DNA from: Juglans regia | Lineage: Eukaryota > Streptophyta > Magnoliopsida > Fagales > Juglandaceae | Direction: 5' to 3' | DNA: 64,000 bases | Assembly (NCBI RefSeq): GCF_001411555.2 | Contig: NC_049908.1 | Coordinates: 27,814,724 to 27,878,723 of the forward strand | Translations under genes and position numbers: made by a program | The notes under the pieces: model-generated | What the model was told of the DNA's origin: nothing | Databases searched by the model: none | What the model saw: only the letters and a program-made list of their open reading frames with translations | Shown: positions 26,723 through 38,460 of the stretch, piece by piece | Layout: each line of letters starts with the position of its first letter | Numbering within the stretch: the stretch's first letter is position 1

Positions 26723-27552
26723 GTGAGCCCTAAATTTATGAGCCCTAAATTTAATTCAAGCACGTCTCTTATGAATTGGAGCCAGTAGTTGTGATTCTTG
26801 TGATTCTTGTGTATTGAATATTCAATATAGTCCCCAACACGGCGCTCAAAAACATGAATTTTACATTGTTTTGAAGACTTGCGCTCGAGCGAGGTGTCGA
26901 GCGCAAGTCGAGCGCACGTTGTATTGAACATTGGCTCGAGCGATATGTCGAGCGGAAGTCAAGCGAACCTCTCTGGAAGAGTTCTGCTCGAGCGCTACGT
27001 CGAGCGCTCATCGAGCGAACCTCTCTGGAAGAGTTCTGCTCGAGCGCTACGTCGAGCGCATCGAGCGAAACTCTCTGTATGGATTCTGCTCGAGCGCGAC
27101 GTCGAGCGCAGGTCGAGCGAACCTCTCTGTATGGATTCTGCTCGAGCGCCACGTACGTCGAGCGAACCTCTCATGCTCGAGCGCCACGTCGAGCGCACGT
27201 CGAGCGAACCTCTCTGGATGGATTCTGCTCGAGCTCCACGTCGAGCGCACATCGAGCGAACCTTCTGATGGGTTCTCGAGCGCACGTCGAGCGAACCTCT
27301 CTGTATGGCTTCTGCTCGAGCGCACGTCGAGCGCACGTCGAGCGAACCTCTCTGATGGCTTCTGCTCGAGCGCACGTCGAGCGAACCCATCTGGATGGGT
27401 TCGTCTGAGTCAAGCGCACATCAACCGAACCTCAATGTAATAATACATCGATACATGTATTATTATGATACAATAATACATGTCCTATTGTATAATACAA
27501 TAGCCTAGTTTATTTTTAAACTAATTTTTTGCTTCTAATTTAATTTTTTCAG
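26723..27552 (+). other. Inferred leader intron of the hAT transposase
   Basis: A donor ctacg|gtgagc at 26722/26723 and an acceptor ttttttcag ending at 27552 bracket the minisatellite. The next exon starts 16 bases before the ATG. This is inferred from splice-site consensus only. Confidence 0.5.
26880..27425. repeat. ~50-bp GC-rich minisatellite array
   Basis: About 11 tandem units start with gctcgagcg, continue with acgtcgagcgcacgtcgagc, then gaacctctctggatggattc. Most are 48-53 bp and some are shortened to about 35-38 bp. The array lies in the inferred leader intron of the hAT transposase (26723-27552). Long open frames in all directions here come from the stop-poor repeat and are not genes. 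Confidence 0.95.
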
Positions 27553-27568
27553 CTTCATTGATTGTGAT

Positions 27569-29896
27569 ATGGATCCTAGACATAGTGGAGATGATCGTCC
27601 ACAAGGGGATGTAGCGGATGCCAATGCTACAACTCCTACACCGGTGGGTACTTCCACCCCTAGAGCCACATCTAGGGCAGCTACATCTAGAGCAGCTACA
27701 TCTTGTGCGAGTAGTCGACTCCCACTCCCAGTTGATATAGAGGATGAATATATGTTCAACGAGGAGGAGGAGATGCCCATTGAGTAAGATCAACCACCAC
27801 GGCCTTCTAAAAAGAGGTCGTGGACATGGGAGCATTTCACCAAAATTTCTGGTGAAATTGCGAACCCAGTGGCAAGATGTCATTATTGTGGATCACTTTA
27901 TGGATGCCATTCGAAGAAGCAAGGTACCAGTGTGTTGATAGCACATCTAAATGGTTGCCAACGATATAAGATAGCGAAGGGATTGCAAGCCACTGATCAG
28001 ACCAACCTCAGTTACCAAACTTCTACAGCCACTGATGGTACACAGACTAAGAAATTGGTCATCCCTCAATACAGTGAGAAGATGTTGAGGGACATGCTTG
28101 CAGAGATGATAATTACTGATGAGATGCCATTTACCACAGTCGAGAAAAGAGGCTTTCGAAAGTTTCTAAATTTTGTTGAGCCACGATTTCCCATTCCATC
28201 ACGGTATACAGTGATGCGAGATTGTATGAAGAGGCATGCGAAGGACAAGGAGGAGATGAGGAAGATGTTTATTACCACTGGCCAAAGAGTGTCTTTTACG
28301 ACTGACACATGGACTTCCATACAGAACGTCTGCTACATGTGTATCACGGCACACTACATTGACAGTGAGTGGATTTTGCATAAAAAAATTATTGGTTTTA
28401 AAGAAATTGTGGATCATAAAGGTGCATCCATTGGGGCGAAGATGGATGATTGTTTAAAGGACTGGGGAATTCGAAAAGTGCTGTGTATTACAGTTGACAA
28501 TGCCAGTGCGAATGAAACAGCAATTGATTGGTTTAAGCGGAACACGACGGTGAGAGATGATGTCATTCGGGCCCACGAGTTTATTCACGTTCGATGCTGT
28601 GCTCATATCATTAACCTCATAGTTGTTGAGGGATTAAAAGAGGTTCATGATTCCATAACCCGAGTCCGCAACATTGTACGATATGTGAGGGGTTCCCCTC
28701 AAAGGCTTGCCAAGTTTAAGGCAATAGCAGAAGATTTGAAGATTGAATGTTCTAGTATGCTGTGCTTGGACGTTCCGACTCGATGGAATTCTACATACAT
28801 GATGTTGGATGTGGCACAGAAGTACCAAAAAGCATTCGAGCGGATGGAGGTCAAGGATGGGGGCCTGAGGTATGCTTTGTTGGAGCCAGCAGGACAGGGG
28901 CTCGGTGCGCCAGACGCACATGATTGGACCAGTGTGAGTTATTTTGTTGAATTTTTAAGAACTTTTTATGAGATAACCATGCGACTATCTGGATCCAAAT
29001 ATACGACTGCGAACTCATTTTTCAGTGAGCTCTCAGAGCTTCACTTCCAGTTGGAAAATAGTTGTACTGACTCTGCTGGATTGTTATCTGATATGGCTAC
29101 GAGGATGAAGATCAAATATGATAAATATTGGGGGAATATTGAGAAGATAAATAGATTGCTATTTGTGGCTGTGATCCTTGACCCTCGAGTTAAGTTGGCC
29201 GTTCTAGAATTTTGGGTAAATTCCGTCCTCGGGGCAGTGAAGGCTGGAGAGTTTATTAGATTGCTAAAAAGTGATGTTGATGACTTATATCATCACTACA
29301 GTACTAGTGCTCAGCCTTCATCCGCAGTTGGTAGCTCCTCACATTCGAGGCCGACAGGATCGACAGTTCCCTCAGGTGATACTGACCCATCTGTAGGGGT
29401 TAGAGGCAATCGTGTCATACGGCAGTATCATCAACTCATGTCAACAAGGAATATTATGCATTGTACATCTGAGATTGAACGATATTTTATGGAAGCTGTC
29501 GAGGCACCTAGTGATGTATTTCAGTTATTAACTTGGTGGAAAGTTAATTCCACCAAGTATCCAGTCCTTTCCCGTGTGGCCCGAGATGTGCTAGCCATTC
29601 CTGTCACTACGGTTGCCTCAGAGTCGGCATTTAGCACTGGAGGTCGCGTGTTGGATGCTTATCGGAGTTCATTGTCACCGTCAACCGTGGAGGCCCTCGT
29701 TTGCACACAGAATTGGATAAGTGAAACGCCCATTGGACTAGATACCGTTGGCGTTGATGCCGAGAGCTATAGGCTTGAATCGGGTAAGTTTATATGCTTT
29801 TAAATGATGATTTAATTATTTTTAATGTTTCTAACTTCTACTTTTTATGATTTTATAGATCTAATTGTGAACCCTAACATAATTACCGATGATTGA
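27569..29896 (+). pseudogene. hAT transposase with BED zinc finger, one in-frame stop
   Basis: From ATG 27569 the frame is open except for a TAA at 27785-27787, directly before the BED finger (SWTWEHFTKISGEIANPVAR, then CHYCG and HLNGC). It continues in the same frame to 29803. Numbered from this ATG, the transposase Asp in FTTDTWTS is about residue 246 and the Asp in CITVDNASANE about 310, with the CxxH block RCCAHIINL after it. The C-terminal hATC dimerisation block reads VTTVASESAFSTGGRVLD. A 3' intron (29784-29858) would change the end to SDLIVNPNIITDD, stop at 29896. A leader intron ends at 27552. Similar genes are annotated as BED-finger RICESLEEPER-like. The stop makes the full-length protein doubtful, although a 644-residue product from Met at 27869 would lack the first part of the finger. 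Confidence 0.85.
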
Positions 29897-30840
29897 GAGT
29901 TTGGAACGGACGCTACTTGAGAGTTGTGATGGAGTTGAGAGAACCTCCTTTCTTGGTAAGAATCAAATTATTCTTTTACCGTATATAATTTTTTATTATC
30001 AATTTTTTTTCATCTATTGATTGCTATTTTCTATCTTCATTTCAGGCGTGACCAATGGAACATTGGGGTTTGAGTGAAACCCGTGTTTAATTTTTATGTA
30101 ATTATATTTCAAGACTGAGTCATATTGTTATTACGTTATAAATGAGACTGTTATAACTTATGGCTGCATCATACATGTTATTTACTTTTTAAACTATTTA
30201 TATAGTTATATTTATGTACTTATATCCCAAGCAAATACGTGGGATAAGTACTCTTTATTCTATAATTTCTATTATTACTTATACATCATCTCTCAAAAGT
30301 TTATAATTTATTATCCAACTGAAATTAATCGAATTATACAAATTCGTACCATCATTCTTTTCTATAAAATTTTAAATTTGTGTAATTTTCAACTCATGAG
30401 TCATGAGCACTTTTAATGCTAAATTTCAGGCGGACATAAAATAAATTAAAGATATAATCAAAATTCAGTAACAAAATCAGAACGAATATTTAAATTATTG
30501 AAAACTCTTGAATAAACCAAATATTTGTAGATGGTTAACTTTTAAAAAAATATATATATGTTGCACACTATCTGAAACGAAATTGAACAACAAAATTTAA
30601 ATAATAATAAAAAAAAAAATTCTGAAATTGAGTTCAAAGGTTGGAGCTCCGACCTCCGTTCGGAACTCCCTCCGAACTCCAGTCGGAGTTCCGATCGGAG
30701 ATCGGAGCTCCGACCTCCGTTCGGAGCTCCGATCGGAGGTCGGAGCTCCGACCTCCGATCGGAATCGGACTCCGACTACGTTCGGAGTCAGAGTCGGAGG
30801 GGAATTTTGGCTTCGAATCCGGTCGGAGTCGGAGGTCGGA

Positions 30841-32210
30841 AATGACAAAAAGGAAATTTTTTGTTGATGGATTCTGTTTCAATTCACTTTGAATTATTGT
30901 TTTTGTCCTCTTTAACATTCATGACAACATTGGTGAAACCAACTTGATAAGAAATTAAGGTTAATTGTCGTCCAATTGCAAGGCTGATTGTGTGTTTGTG
31001 TGTGTTTTGAGTTTCATTTTTGTCATTCTGCCCAAGCTCTAATTGAGAGACCATTGTTAACTTGGATGCATGTACTGTTTTTTATGAATTCTCTTTGTTT
31101 AGAAGTCCTTTCCATATACAACCTTTCCAAATCCAAGAGTTTCCAAAATTATGGATGAACCAAGAAGATGGAATGAACTCCTTTTACATGCCCTGTTTTC
31201 CCCCAACAGTGTATCAAAAGTTCTCAAAATCCCTTTGTCATAGTATAATTTTGTTTCTGCTTCTCAAACATAGATTATCTTTGCTAACTTCTCTATTTTT
31301 GGAATGAATGTTAGTCTGTTGTGGATAACTTCAATAATCAAGCAACGATTGAAAGTTGCAACTAAAGGAAATTAAATGATCTGGACTCAAAAAGTGTCAG
31401 ATCAATGACTGTTAATTCAATGCGTGCTAGAAGATAAGTTTTCCATAAAATTGTAAAATTGTGGACAAATCACATTTTATTTTATTTTATTTTTCATTAA
31501 AAGGGTCCTTGAATTCAGCAGAATTGAAGTACCAGATGCCACATGACATAATTTGCTGTTAGCTAGCACACTTATAAAAAAAAAAAAAATGTTGTTGGCA
31601 CACTTATTCACTGAAAGGTAAAAGTGATGTATATCTGGTATAATGCTACACCATGCAATCATATTTTTCTGAGGATGTGACTTTTCTTTTCTTTGTTTAA
31701 TGCTACACCACCTTTGCTTGTTCATAAGTCTATGATTTTCTATTACATTTCAACTTTAATTGTCAATGACTTTGTTTTTTCTGTGAAGTGTTCAGAATTC
31801 TTTTAAATGTGATTGAGATTTTCTGAGATCAACAGCGGAGGAAATTTGAAGATGGTTGTACTCATGGATATAAATTATTGTGATGAGAAACTCGTAAATT
31901 TGTTCATTGTAAAATTGATGTTTTGTATTGTGATGTAAACAATGTAATATGTAGTATATTGTGTTGATGTCTAATTATTTATTTTGTTTTATAAAAATTT
32001 TGAATGGGCAATAAAAAGATAAAAAAAAATAGATATATAGATATTCATTATGTAAAAAATAATAAACATAAAAGGCCTATAAAGAAAAACCTTTTAAAAA
32101 GTGCTGAAAAAAAAAAAAAAAAAAGAAGCAAAATCTCTGGGTTTATTGAAGAATGTAAAAGAAAAAAGCAAAAATTCAGGATTTCTTGAAGATTTAAAAA
32201 AAAAAAAAAC
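30841..32210. other. Intergenic stretch without recognised genes
   Basis: AT-rich with homopolymer runs. Small ORFs (31062-31307, 31477-31725) show no family signature. Confidence 0.45.
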
Positions 32211-32217
32211 ACAAAAA

Positions 32218-32452
32218 AATCTGGATAATAAACCCGGATATCTCCGGGTTTTAATTCTGGATATCCGCCTAGATTTTAAATGGATTTATCCAATTGGATA
32301 TCCACCCGCTTTTAAATATCTGGATCTGGATTTGATATTCCCAGATCTGGATCCGGATGAACAGCCCTATATTCAGACAGATATCTGCCCACTTTTAAGT
32401 ATTTGGATCTAGATTTGATATCCTCAAATTCGGATATGGATGAACAGCCCTA
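32218..32452. repeat. Repeat rich in ggatatcc/ggatctgg units, two tandem ends
   Basis: The phrase ggatatccacccgcttttaa ... ggatctggatttgatattc ... ggatgaacagccctat (about 32297-32366) is repeated in diverged form as gatatctgcccacttttaag ... ggatgaacagccctat (about 32380-32452). The end agccctat resembles the right end of small hAT-like elements. No left terminus was found. Confidence 0.5.
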
Positions 32453-33479
32453 TGGCTAAGTTCGAATGATATTCAAACTAACCATCGAGCTAAAAAATGC
32501 TTACAACAAAACCGTGGGGACAAAATGGATGGTTTTCTCAGTAGATCAACATACTACCAGCTTAATGGAGGTCATGACAATTGACAGAGGATCATGTCAA
32601 AGCTGAGTGCTATGATGGATGGAGCAGACTGAGGTAAAATTGAAGTGGCAAAGTTGACGAGCATCTCTCTACTTAAATGGCTACATTTTGTTAAAGAGAA
32701 AGATGCGATTAACACATAAATCTTATACAAGAAAATTGAAAATAGATAATTTTGCTCTTTTCATCAAAGCTAGCCTGGACTCATCAAGTACAAATAAGAC
32801 CAATTGCCGTAGTTCTATTGCATGGCATATTGGCATGCAAAATCATGATCAATACTGATCAAATTTTTAAATTGATCTACTGCTTGACTACATCAATTTT
32901 TACATTCTTCTGCATGACCAAAAGTTTATTAGTTTGCTGCGTTTCGATATTGAGTTAAATTGTGAATAGTAATATTTTAACATTTAGGAGTGGACAGCGG
33001 GGGCCCGCCCCCCACTAAAGGTTACAATCTAAAATATAATTCTAATGAGTTTATATTTTTTTGAATAAAATTTATAATTATATTATATTATAATTTAGGT
33101 CTAAAAAATATTAGACTTAAAAAAAATTATAGATTCAGTGAATCACTGGATTGAGCGGAGGGCGGGGTGTGGGATTGAAACCGCACCTCCCTCATGGTGC
33201 AGGTAGCACCCTTAATCTCATTGAGATGTGTTTAATTTTTTTATGAAAAATTAAAAAAATAGTAAATCTCATCAATCAATCATGATTTAACATGAATTGA
33301 ATTTGATTTAACAACCAAACATAGCCTTTAAGTTTGCAAGATCGATGAAGTTTAGTAGCTAGCTGGAATGTCGTCATTAAAAAATTACGTACCGGGCTAT
33401 CATAGCACAACGTAAAGTGCCAATGTATATCGTGCATTTTTAGTAAGCAAAAGATCGATTCTAGAAGTGCCTGATTTTT

Positions 33480-33680
33480 TTATTTTTTTTCCACCATTTT
33501 GCGATACCGCTTCTTCTTCCTCGGTGGCAGCTTGAGAATCGATGATATAGTGCGTGTAGTTCGGAGGTAGCTAGAAAGCAATAAATCAACAATTTTCCAT
33601 TCTAAAAGAGAAAAGCATGCCAAATCAGAAACTTGGGTGGGAGTGAAAGGGGAGGAAGAGAGGGAGGATCTGCTCTTCAT
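33480..33680 (-). other. Small unassigned ORF, 66 residues
   Basis: Reads MKSRSSLSSSPFTPTQVSDL and further FSLLEWKIVDLLLSSYL, ending in a basic tail PPRKKKRYRKMVEKK. I do not recognise it. Its composition is more protein-like than that of neighbouring ORFs, but without homologues it may be chance or a fragment of a larger broken gene. Confidence 0.2.
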
Positions 33681-33720
33681 TTAAATTGAGAGAAGCGGAT
33701 TTAGAAAAAGTTGGTGTAAT

Positions 33721-33922
33721 TTCTCGTTTATTTTTAAAAAATATCTCAATTCATCTTATCTCATCAATTTTTTTAAAATTTTAATATAAAATAAAATAAA
33801 TAATTCAATTTTTTTAAATTTTAAAATAAAAATAATATTAAAAAATATATTCTAACAATATTTTATTTAATTTTTAAACTTTAATTTCATTTCATCTTAT
33901 CTGTAAAAACAAACAAGATCGA
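33721..33922. repeat. Tourist-like MITE copy
   Basis: The sequence runs ctcgtttatttttaaaa, caattcatcttatctcatc, an AT-rich core, then atttcatttcatcttatc and gtaaaaacaaacaagatc. It is in the same orientation as 39461-39660, with inverted ends. Borders are approximate. Confidence 0.5.
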
Positions 33923-34346
33923 AATTCTGAATCAATATTTTCTAAATAGCATAAAAAACTAATTAGCAAAATAACTTCAAGAATCGTCTACTCTACGGTT
34001 ACAATGTAATTAATCAATACATTTTATGATCGAAAAGTAATATTAAGTATAAATCTTAGATAGATAAATTTTATATAAGCGTTTTATAAAAAAAAATAAT
34101 CACATTAATAAAAAATAATTTTTTACAAAAAAATTATATAAAATTTGTCTATTCTAGTAAAAATCATTTATCTTTTATCGAAGCAATAATGTCATTTTCA
34201 AAGCATTTGTTTCCATAAGTACTTATATGTGATTTCAGAACTTATTGAATTGTGGCATGAATGATTATTATATAAAGATGAGAGTTTGAGCGCATTGAGA
34301 TGTGAGTCAAATCCTAGCTAAGCATCGGCATCCCCCAAACAAAGAT

Positions 34347-34537
34347 CATGTTTAGATGTTAAAATGAGTTTAGTTGAATTGAATTGAGATGATAAAATAT
34401 TATTTTTTAATATTATTATTATTTTAAAATTAAAAAAAATTGAATTAGTTATTATATTTTATATTGAGATTTAAAAAAATTATAATGATAAATTGAGATG
34501 AGTTGAGATTAATTTAAAATTTAAATAAAGCCAAACA
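34347..34537. repeat. Tourist-like MITE copy, degenerate
   Basis: Begins atgtttagatgttaaaatg, continues with ttgaattgagatgataaaa and the AT-rich core, and ends with gagatgagttgagatta ... aaagccaaacac. Opposite orientation to the 39461 copy. No clear target duplication. Confidence 0.45.
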
Positions 34538-36589
34538 CAAAGATCGAGGAGGGACTTCCTTTAATTTCAGTCAAATATGTCTTACGTACGTACCTCTTCC
34601 TCGACCAGAAAACCAAAGTTCCAGTACTCTATCCTCTCCCCAGCCCCTTGTAATTCTGAAAACTACCCACTGTTTTGGAAAGTAGCCTGGCATTATCTCC
34701 TGCGTAAACCAATTGCTCTGCACGTCATGCACGCACCTGCATACACAGCCAATCTGTTTAAATCTCCCTGCGCGCTTTGCTCTAACATATATCGATCTGT
34801 CGATCCTTGAAAGGATATCCAGTACCGTTCAGCTCAGACCTCCCAATTGACAGTACAAGGTACTTCACATCTTCACCAATGACTCTTTTCCTTTCTCTGA
34901 TCTCTTCTTTTTCGTCACTTTGACTCACTCACTCAACGTCACTGCATGGTCCCCTAGCTAGCTACACGACATGACATTACATGCATCCAACGGGCTTTTC
35001 ACAAACTCAATGAATTCGATATCAGTATCATCTGACCCGCTCATTAACAGTTGTAGCCATGCATGCAACCTTATTGGCCCTGATCACTCTTGCAGATACG
35101 ATAGCTAGGCGAGCCTCATGATCAACATCCAACTTCTCATATAATATATATGGTACATCTACAGCTGATGATATATATTCTTCCATGACTTTATTTTTTG
35201 CTCTCTATCCTCGGATTCCATTACCATTACCTTTTTCTTTCGGCTGTCTGAGTTGGCCTAGCTTGTTTCTTAGTTTGTTTATGAGATAAGATAAATTTAA
35301 ATAAAAGTTAAAATTTAAATAAAATATTATTAAAAATTTATATTTTTAATATATATTTTTTAAAATATATGAGTGAGAGAGAGTAGTTGTGGGACAAGTT
35401 AAGAAAGTTAGTCCCAAACTAATTAAGGGATAGGACATGATTATATTCGTTTCTGAGTCTATCATGACTCGTGACCCAAAAATGATATTTGTTTTTGAGA
35501 AATACTTTGAGTTTTAAATTTGAGATCCAAAAAATGTCTTGAATGGGTATTGTTTTTTTTATTAAATGATTAAAAAAATATTTTTTAATGATGTTATGAA
35601 TTTTTTATTTTTTTTAAAAATATTTATGATAATTAAAAAAATATATAAAAAAATTTACTCTATTTAAAATAATTTTTGAATTCTAAATTCGAGCGAGATT
35701 CGTTGCAGGACTCTTTGTTTTTTGTACAGCGTTACGTACGTATTTGATATACAGCTGACACTGGGGCATAGTGTTAGGTTCCCATCACAGTCATGTATGT
35801 GCTTTGGGGTCCCTCAGATCATTTTTTTTTTTTTTTTTTTTGTTGTTGCTTTCTTTTGATCAATTGGGGCCTACACTGGTATTGTGAGTTTCAACTTTCA
35901 AATTGGTTGAACTCACTTTGATGGCTCAGTGAAAAAAAGAAGAAAGCAAAAGAAAAATGATTATACTGAGAGATGACTAGTAAGGACTACATAAAGGTTA
36001 GGCTCCCAACCCCTGACTTGAAGAGCTCCACGTACATTTTGGTTTGGAGTCAAACCAATCTTCCGCGTTATACTTATGGTGGCTCAGACTGGTTACTGTA
36101 AGATAATTATTTATTTACGATTAATTTTAATAAAATTATTATTTATAATTAAAATTAGTTATGAATAGTTTTTTAATTATAATAAATTGATCACAAAAAT
36201 CTATTTTTCAGCTTGTAATATTAGAGCATCCTTGAAATTGGACAGTGAAACTCATTTTTTTTAAAAAGTTAAAAATTGAAAGAATGAGAATTACTATAGA
36301 TATAAAAAGATTATATAAAAGTAAATTTATAAACTTGCATAACTTCGGGTGAGGCGTTAAATTTACTTTACATTAAAAACAACTTTACAATCCGACATAC
36401 TCGATTAAGCCACGTGAATTTATAGATTTACTTTTATATAATTTTTTTGTGACTAAAGTATTTATCATTTTATATATAAGTTTAACACATGCCAATCTTA
36501 TACAAATTATTTAAAAATTAAAAGAAAATTTATTATGAAGAAATAATATTTTTTTTATGAATTTTTAATGTTTTTAAAAGAACATTGAC

Positions 36590-36692
36590 TATATTGTGTT
36601 TGAATGTTGAACTGAATTAAGTTGAGATGATAAAATTATAATGATAAATTAAGATGAATTAAGATAGATTTAAAATCTAAACGTATCTTAAA
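36590..36692. repeat. Internally deleted Tourist-like MITE
   Basis: Only about 100 bp, keeping both ends (gtgtttgaatgttgaactg and aaaatctaaacgtatctt) with the AT-rich middle reduced. Confidence 0.4.
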
Positions 36693-37859
36693 TTTGTACA
36701 GATAATTTTAATTTTTTTTTTTATCATTTTGGCGCTCAAACCAATGTATTTCCAAATATCATAATTATACGCGACCCATGAAGCTGATACTAACCTAAAA
36801 AGTAATAAAAGGATTGGGACAGGTGAGGTTGCATCCAATAATCCAATTAGAAAAAATTAAAAAAAAATGTTATTTAATTGGATTATTCAGGTCATGGTTC
36901 AATCAGACCAAAATGCACGTGACTTGATTGAGATGTCATGTAATTTTCAACTAAAATTTAAATTTTAAACGAAAAATATAATACTTATTTCAAACCTTTT
37001 ATATAATTTGAAATTTGGGTTGAGATGTGTACTTGCGTGTCAATTTTGTAAAACGGAGTTATGTCCGAAAAGAGACTCTTCCAAGAGGCTTCGTTGATAT
37101 CTTGACTTCAGCCCGTTTGAGATCGAACTCCAATGCTTATTATTTATATAATAAATTTTTCAATAAATTATCATTCATCATCTCACATTTTACGTTCTAT
37201 AAAAAATATTTTCATATTTTATAAAAAATATTCTTATATTTTATAAAAAAATTATAAATATGAGATGTGAGAGTGAATAGTAACTGATGCATAATAAATT
37301 CTTTATTTGTAAATGCAACATTCTTGAATTTAAGGAATATGTTTAGATTATAAGAGTATTAACTCAGATTAATTTATAAATAATAGAAAAATAATAATTA
37401 ATAGTTTATGAATAATAATAATAAATTTTTTATAAATAATAATAAAATAATGTAAAAATATCTAATTGAATTGCCAAAGGCGATCTCGTTAGACAGATCA
37501 AGTAGATGGAAAAAGAGAAAAACAAGTAGCATCAAAATTATCCATATCCCATTATTCGGATGAAGAATTAATGGTGTAAAAAAAAATGTAGAGGGCATGA
37601 GCTGGCTAAAGTTGCCAATCATGACCTAAAGTTGCCATCAAGGAACCAAGTCGATCTATAGCAAGATGCCATGGCAGTACCTCATCACCCATATATGCAT
37701 ATGCATATATATGATCATGTCATGGTGCTGGCGTCACACATGCTCACATGGTCGAAGGTGGAAACAATATGATTACGTTATGGGCAGTGAGTAAGTGATG
37801 TATACGATGATTTTTATATATTAAAATTAAGACTTTTGAATGATTGATAATTAACATAA

Positions 37860-38026
37860 ATAATGTTACATATAATCGTAAAATAAGTATTGTACAGTCA
37901 CTTTAAAAAATAGTGAGATTTATTATTAAAAAAATAATTTTTTTTTATATAAGTCTTATATTTATTTATTTTTTTTAAAATAACTGTACGGTACTTATGT
38001 ATTTACGACTACAAATATCATTTCTC
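37860..38026. repeat. Foldback MITE, second copy
   Basis: The left half (taatgttacatataatcg, gtattgtacagtcacttt) pairs with the right half (aaaataactgtacggtac, atttacgactacaaatatc). Same family as 1219-1387. Confidence 0.6.
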
Positions 38027-38322
38027 AATTAATATATGGTCATGGTGAGTACTGCATAACGATGGTGTGATCAGTTTACGCGGTTTTAATTCATGAAATT
38101 TGAGTAGGCTACACAAACCCAACACCACGCCACTCTGGATGATCTCTCTCTCCCCTTGCTATTTATTTATGGTCCATGCATCCAACCCAGCAAGACATGG
38201 AGGGCAAAACATATTCTCTATATTTTATCTGCTGTCTCTCACTTTCTCTCTCTCTCTAATAATCAGGCAGTAGGTGTGCAAGAAAAAAAAGAAAACAGCC
38301 TTCTTCTTTAGTTTTTTAAAAG

Positions 38323-38324
<2 letters not shown>

Positions 38325-38357
<33 letters not shown>
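38325..38357. repeat. CT dinucleotide run in the NIMIN 5' region
   Basis: An uninterrupted tctc run of about 30 bases about 105 bases upstream of the start codon. Such pyrimidine patches are common near plant transcription starts. Confidence 0.9.
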
Positions 38358-38362
<5 letters not shown>

Positions 38363-38460
38363 TTTGTTCATCACAGAAATAAGCATATTGGGTAGCAAAA
38401 TCTATTATATATATACTCCATTTCTTGATCTTCTCCTCCTTCTGAAACGCGCTTCGAAAT

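Larger units (their letters stand above)
26247..30840 (+). mobile_element. hAT-superfamily DNA transposon, right terminus missing
   Basis: The left end taggggtgtgca (26247) is the typical plant hAT terminus. Both subterminal regions (about 26260-26400 and 30640-30840) are packed with short ggagtcgga, cggagct and gacctccg units in both orientations, the usual binding-site clusters. Between them are a leader exon, an intron and a transposase gene. The expected right terminus (tgcacacccct) is not found after 30840 and no 8-bp target duplication is visible, so the last bases seem to be lost. Confidence 0.85.
32453..38213. other. Gene-poor stretch with several MITEs
   Basis: No gene can be supported. 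It holds Tourist-like copies (about 33721-33922, 34347-34537, a short one at 36590-36692, a partial one at 35268-35350), foldback remnants (about 34039-34190, 36290-36500, 37860-38026) and a GC-rich patch at 32992-33015. The stretch 34560-35230 is less AT-rich and looks like older unique sequence, but I see no exon structure in it. Confidence 0.45.

Noticed and set aside
26879..27440. Several long overlapping ORFs (80-169 residues) on both strands, Arg/Ser/Glu-rich
   Set aside because: They all read through the same ~50-bp minisatellite, which lacks stops in most frames. The products are periodic and have no family signature.
28066..28921. Minus-strand ORFs of 72-95 residues inside the hAT transposase
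   Set aside because: Shadows of a well-supported plus-strand transposase frame.
30597..30918. Arg/Ser/Pro-rich ORFs on both strands at the right hAT side
   Set aside because: They translate the cggagct/gacctccg subterminal repeats; not genes.
33130..33230. tRNA-like phrase around gggattgaaaccgc
   Set aside because: It has no acceptor stem, anticodon loop or consistent arms, so it is not a tRNA gene.
34560..35230. Possible gene or microRNA precursor in a less AT-rich stretch
   Set aside because: I compared it by eye with common plant microRNA sequences and looked for exon structure, and found neither. The ORF at 34577-34810 has no family signature.
36222..36605. Possible Harbinger MITE starting ttagagcatcc
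   Set aside because: No matching inverted right end or duplicated triplet was found.
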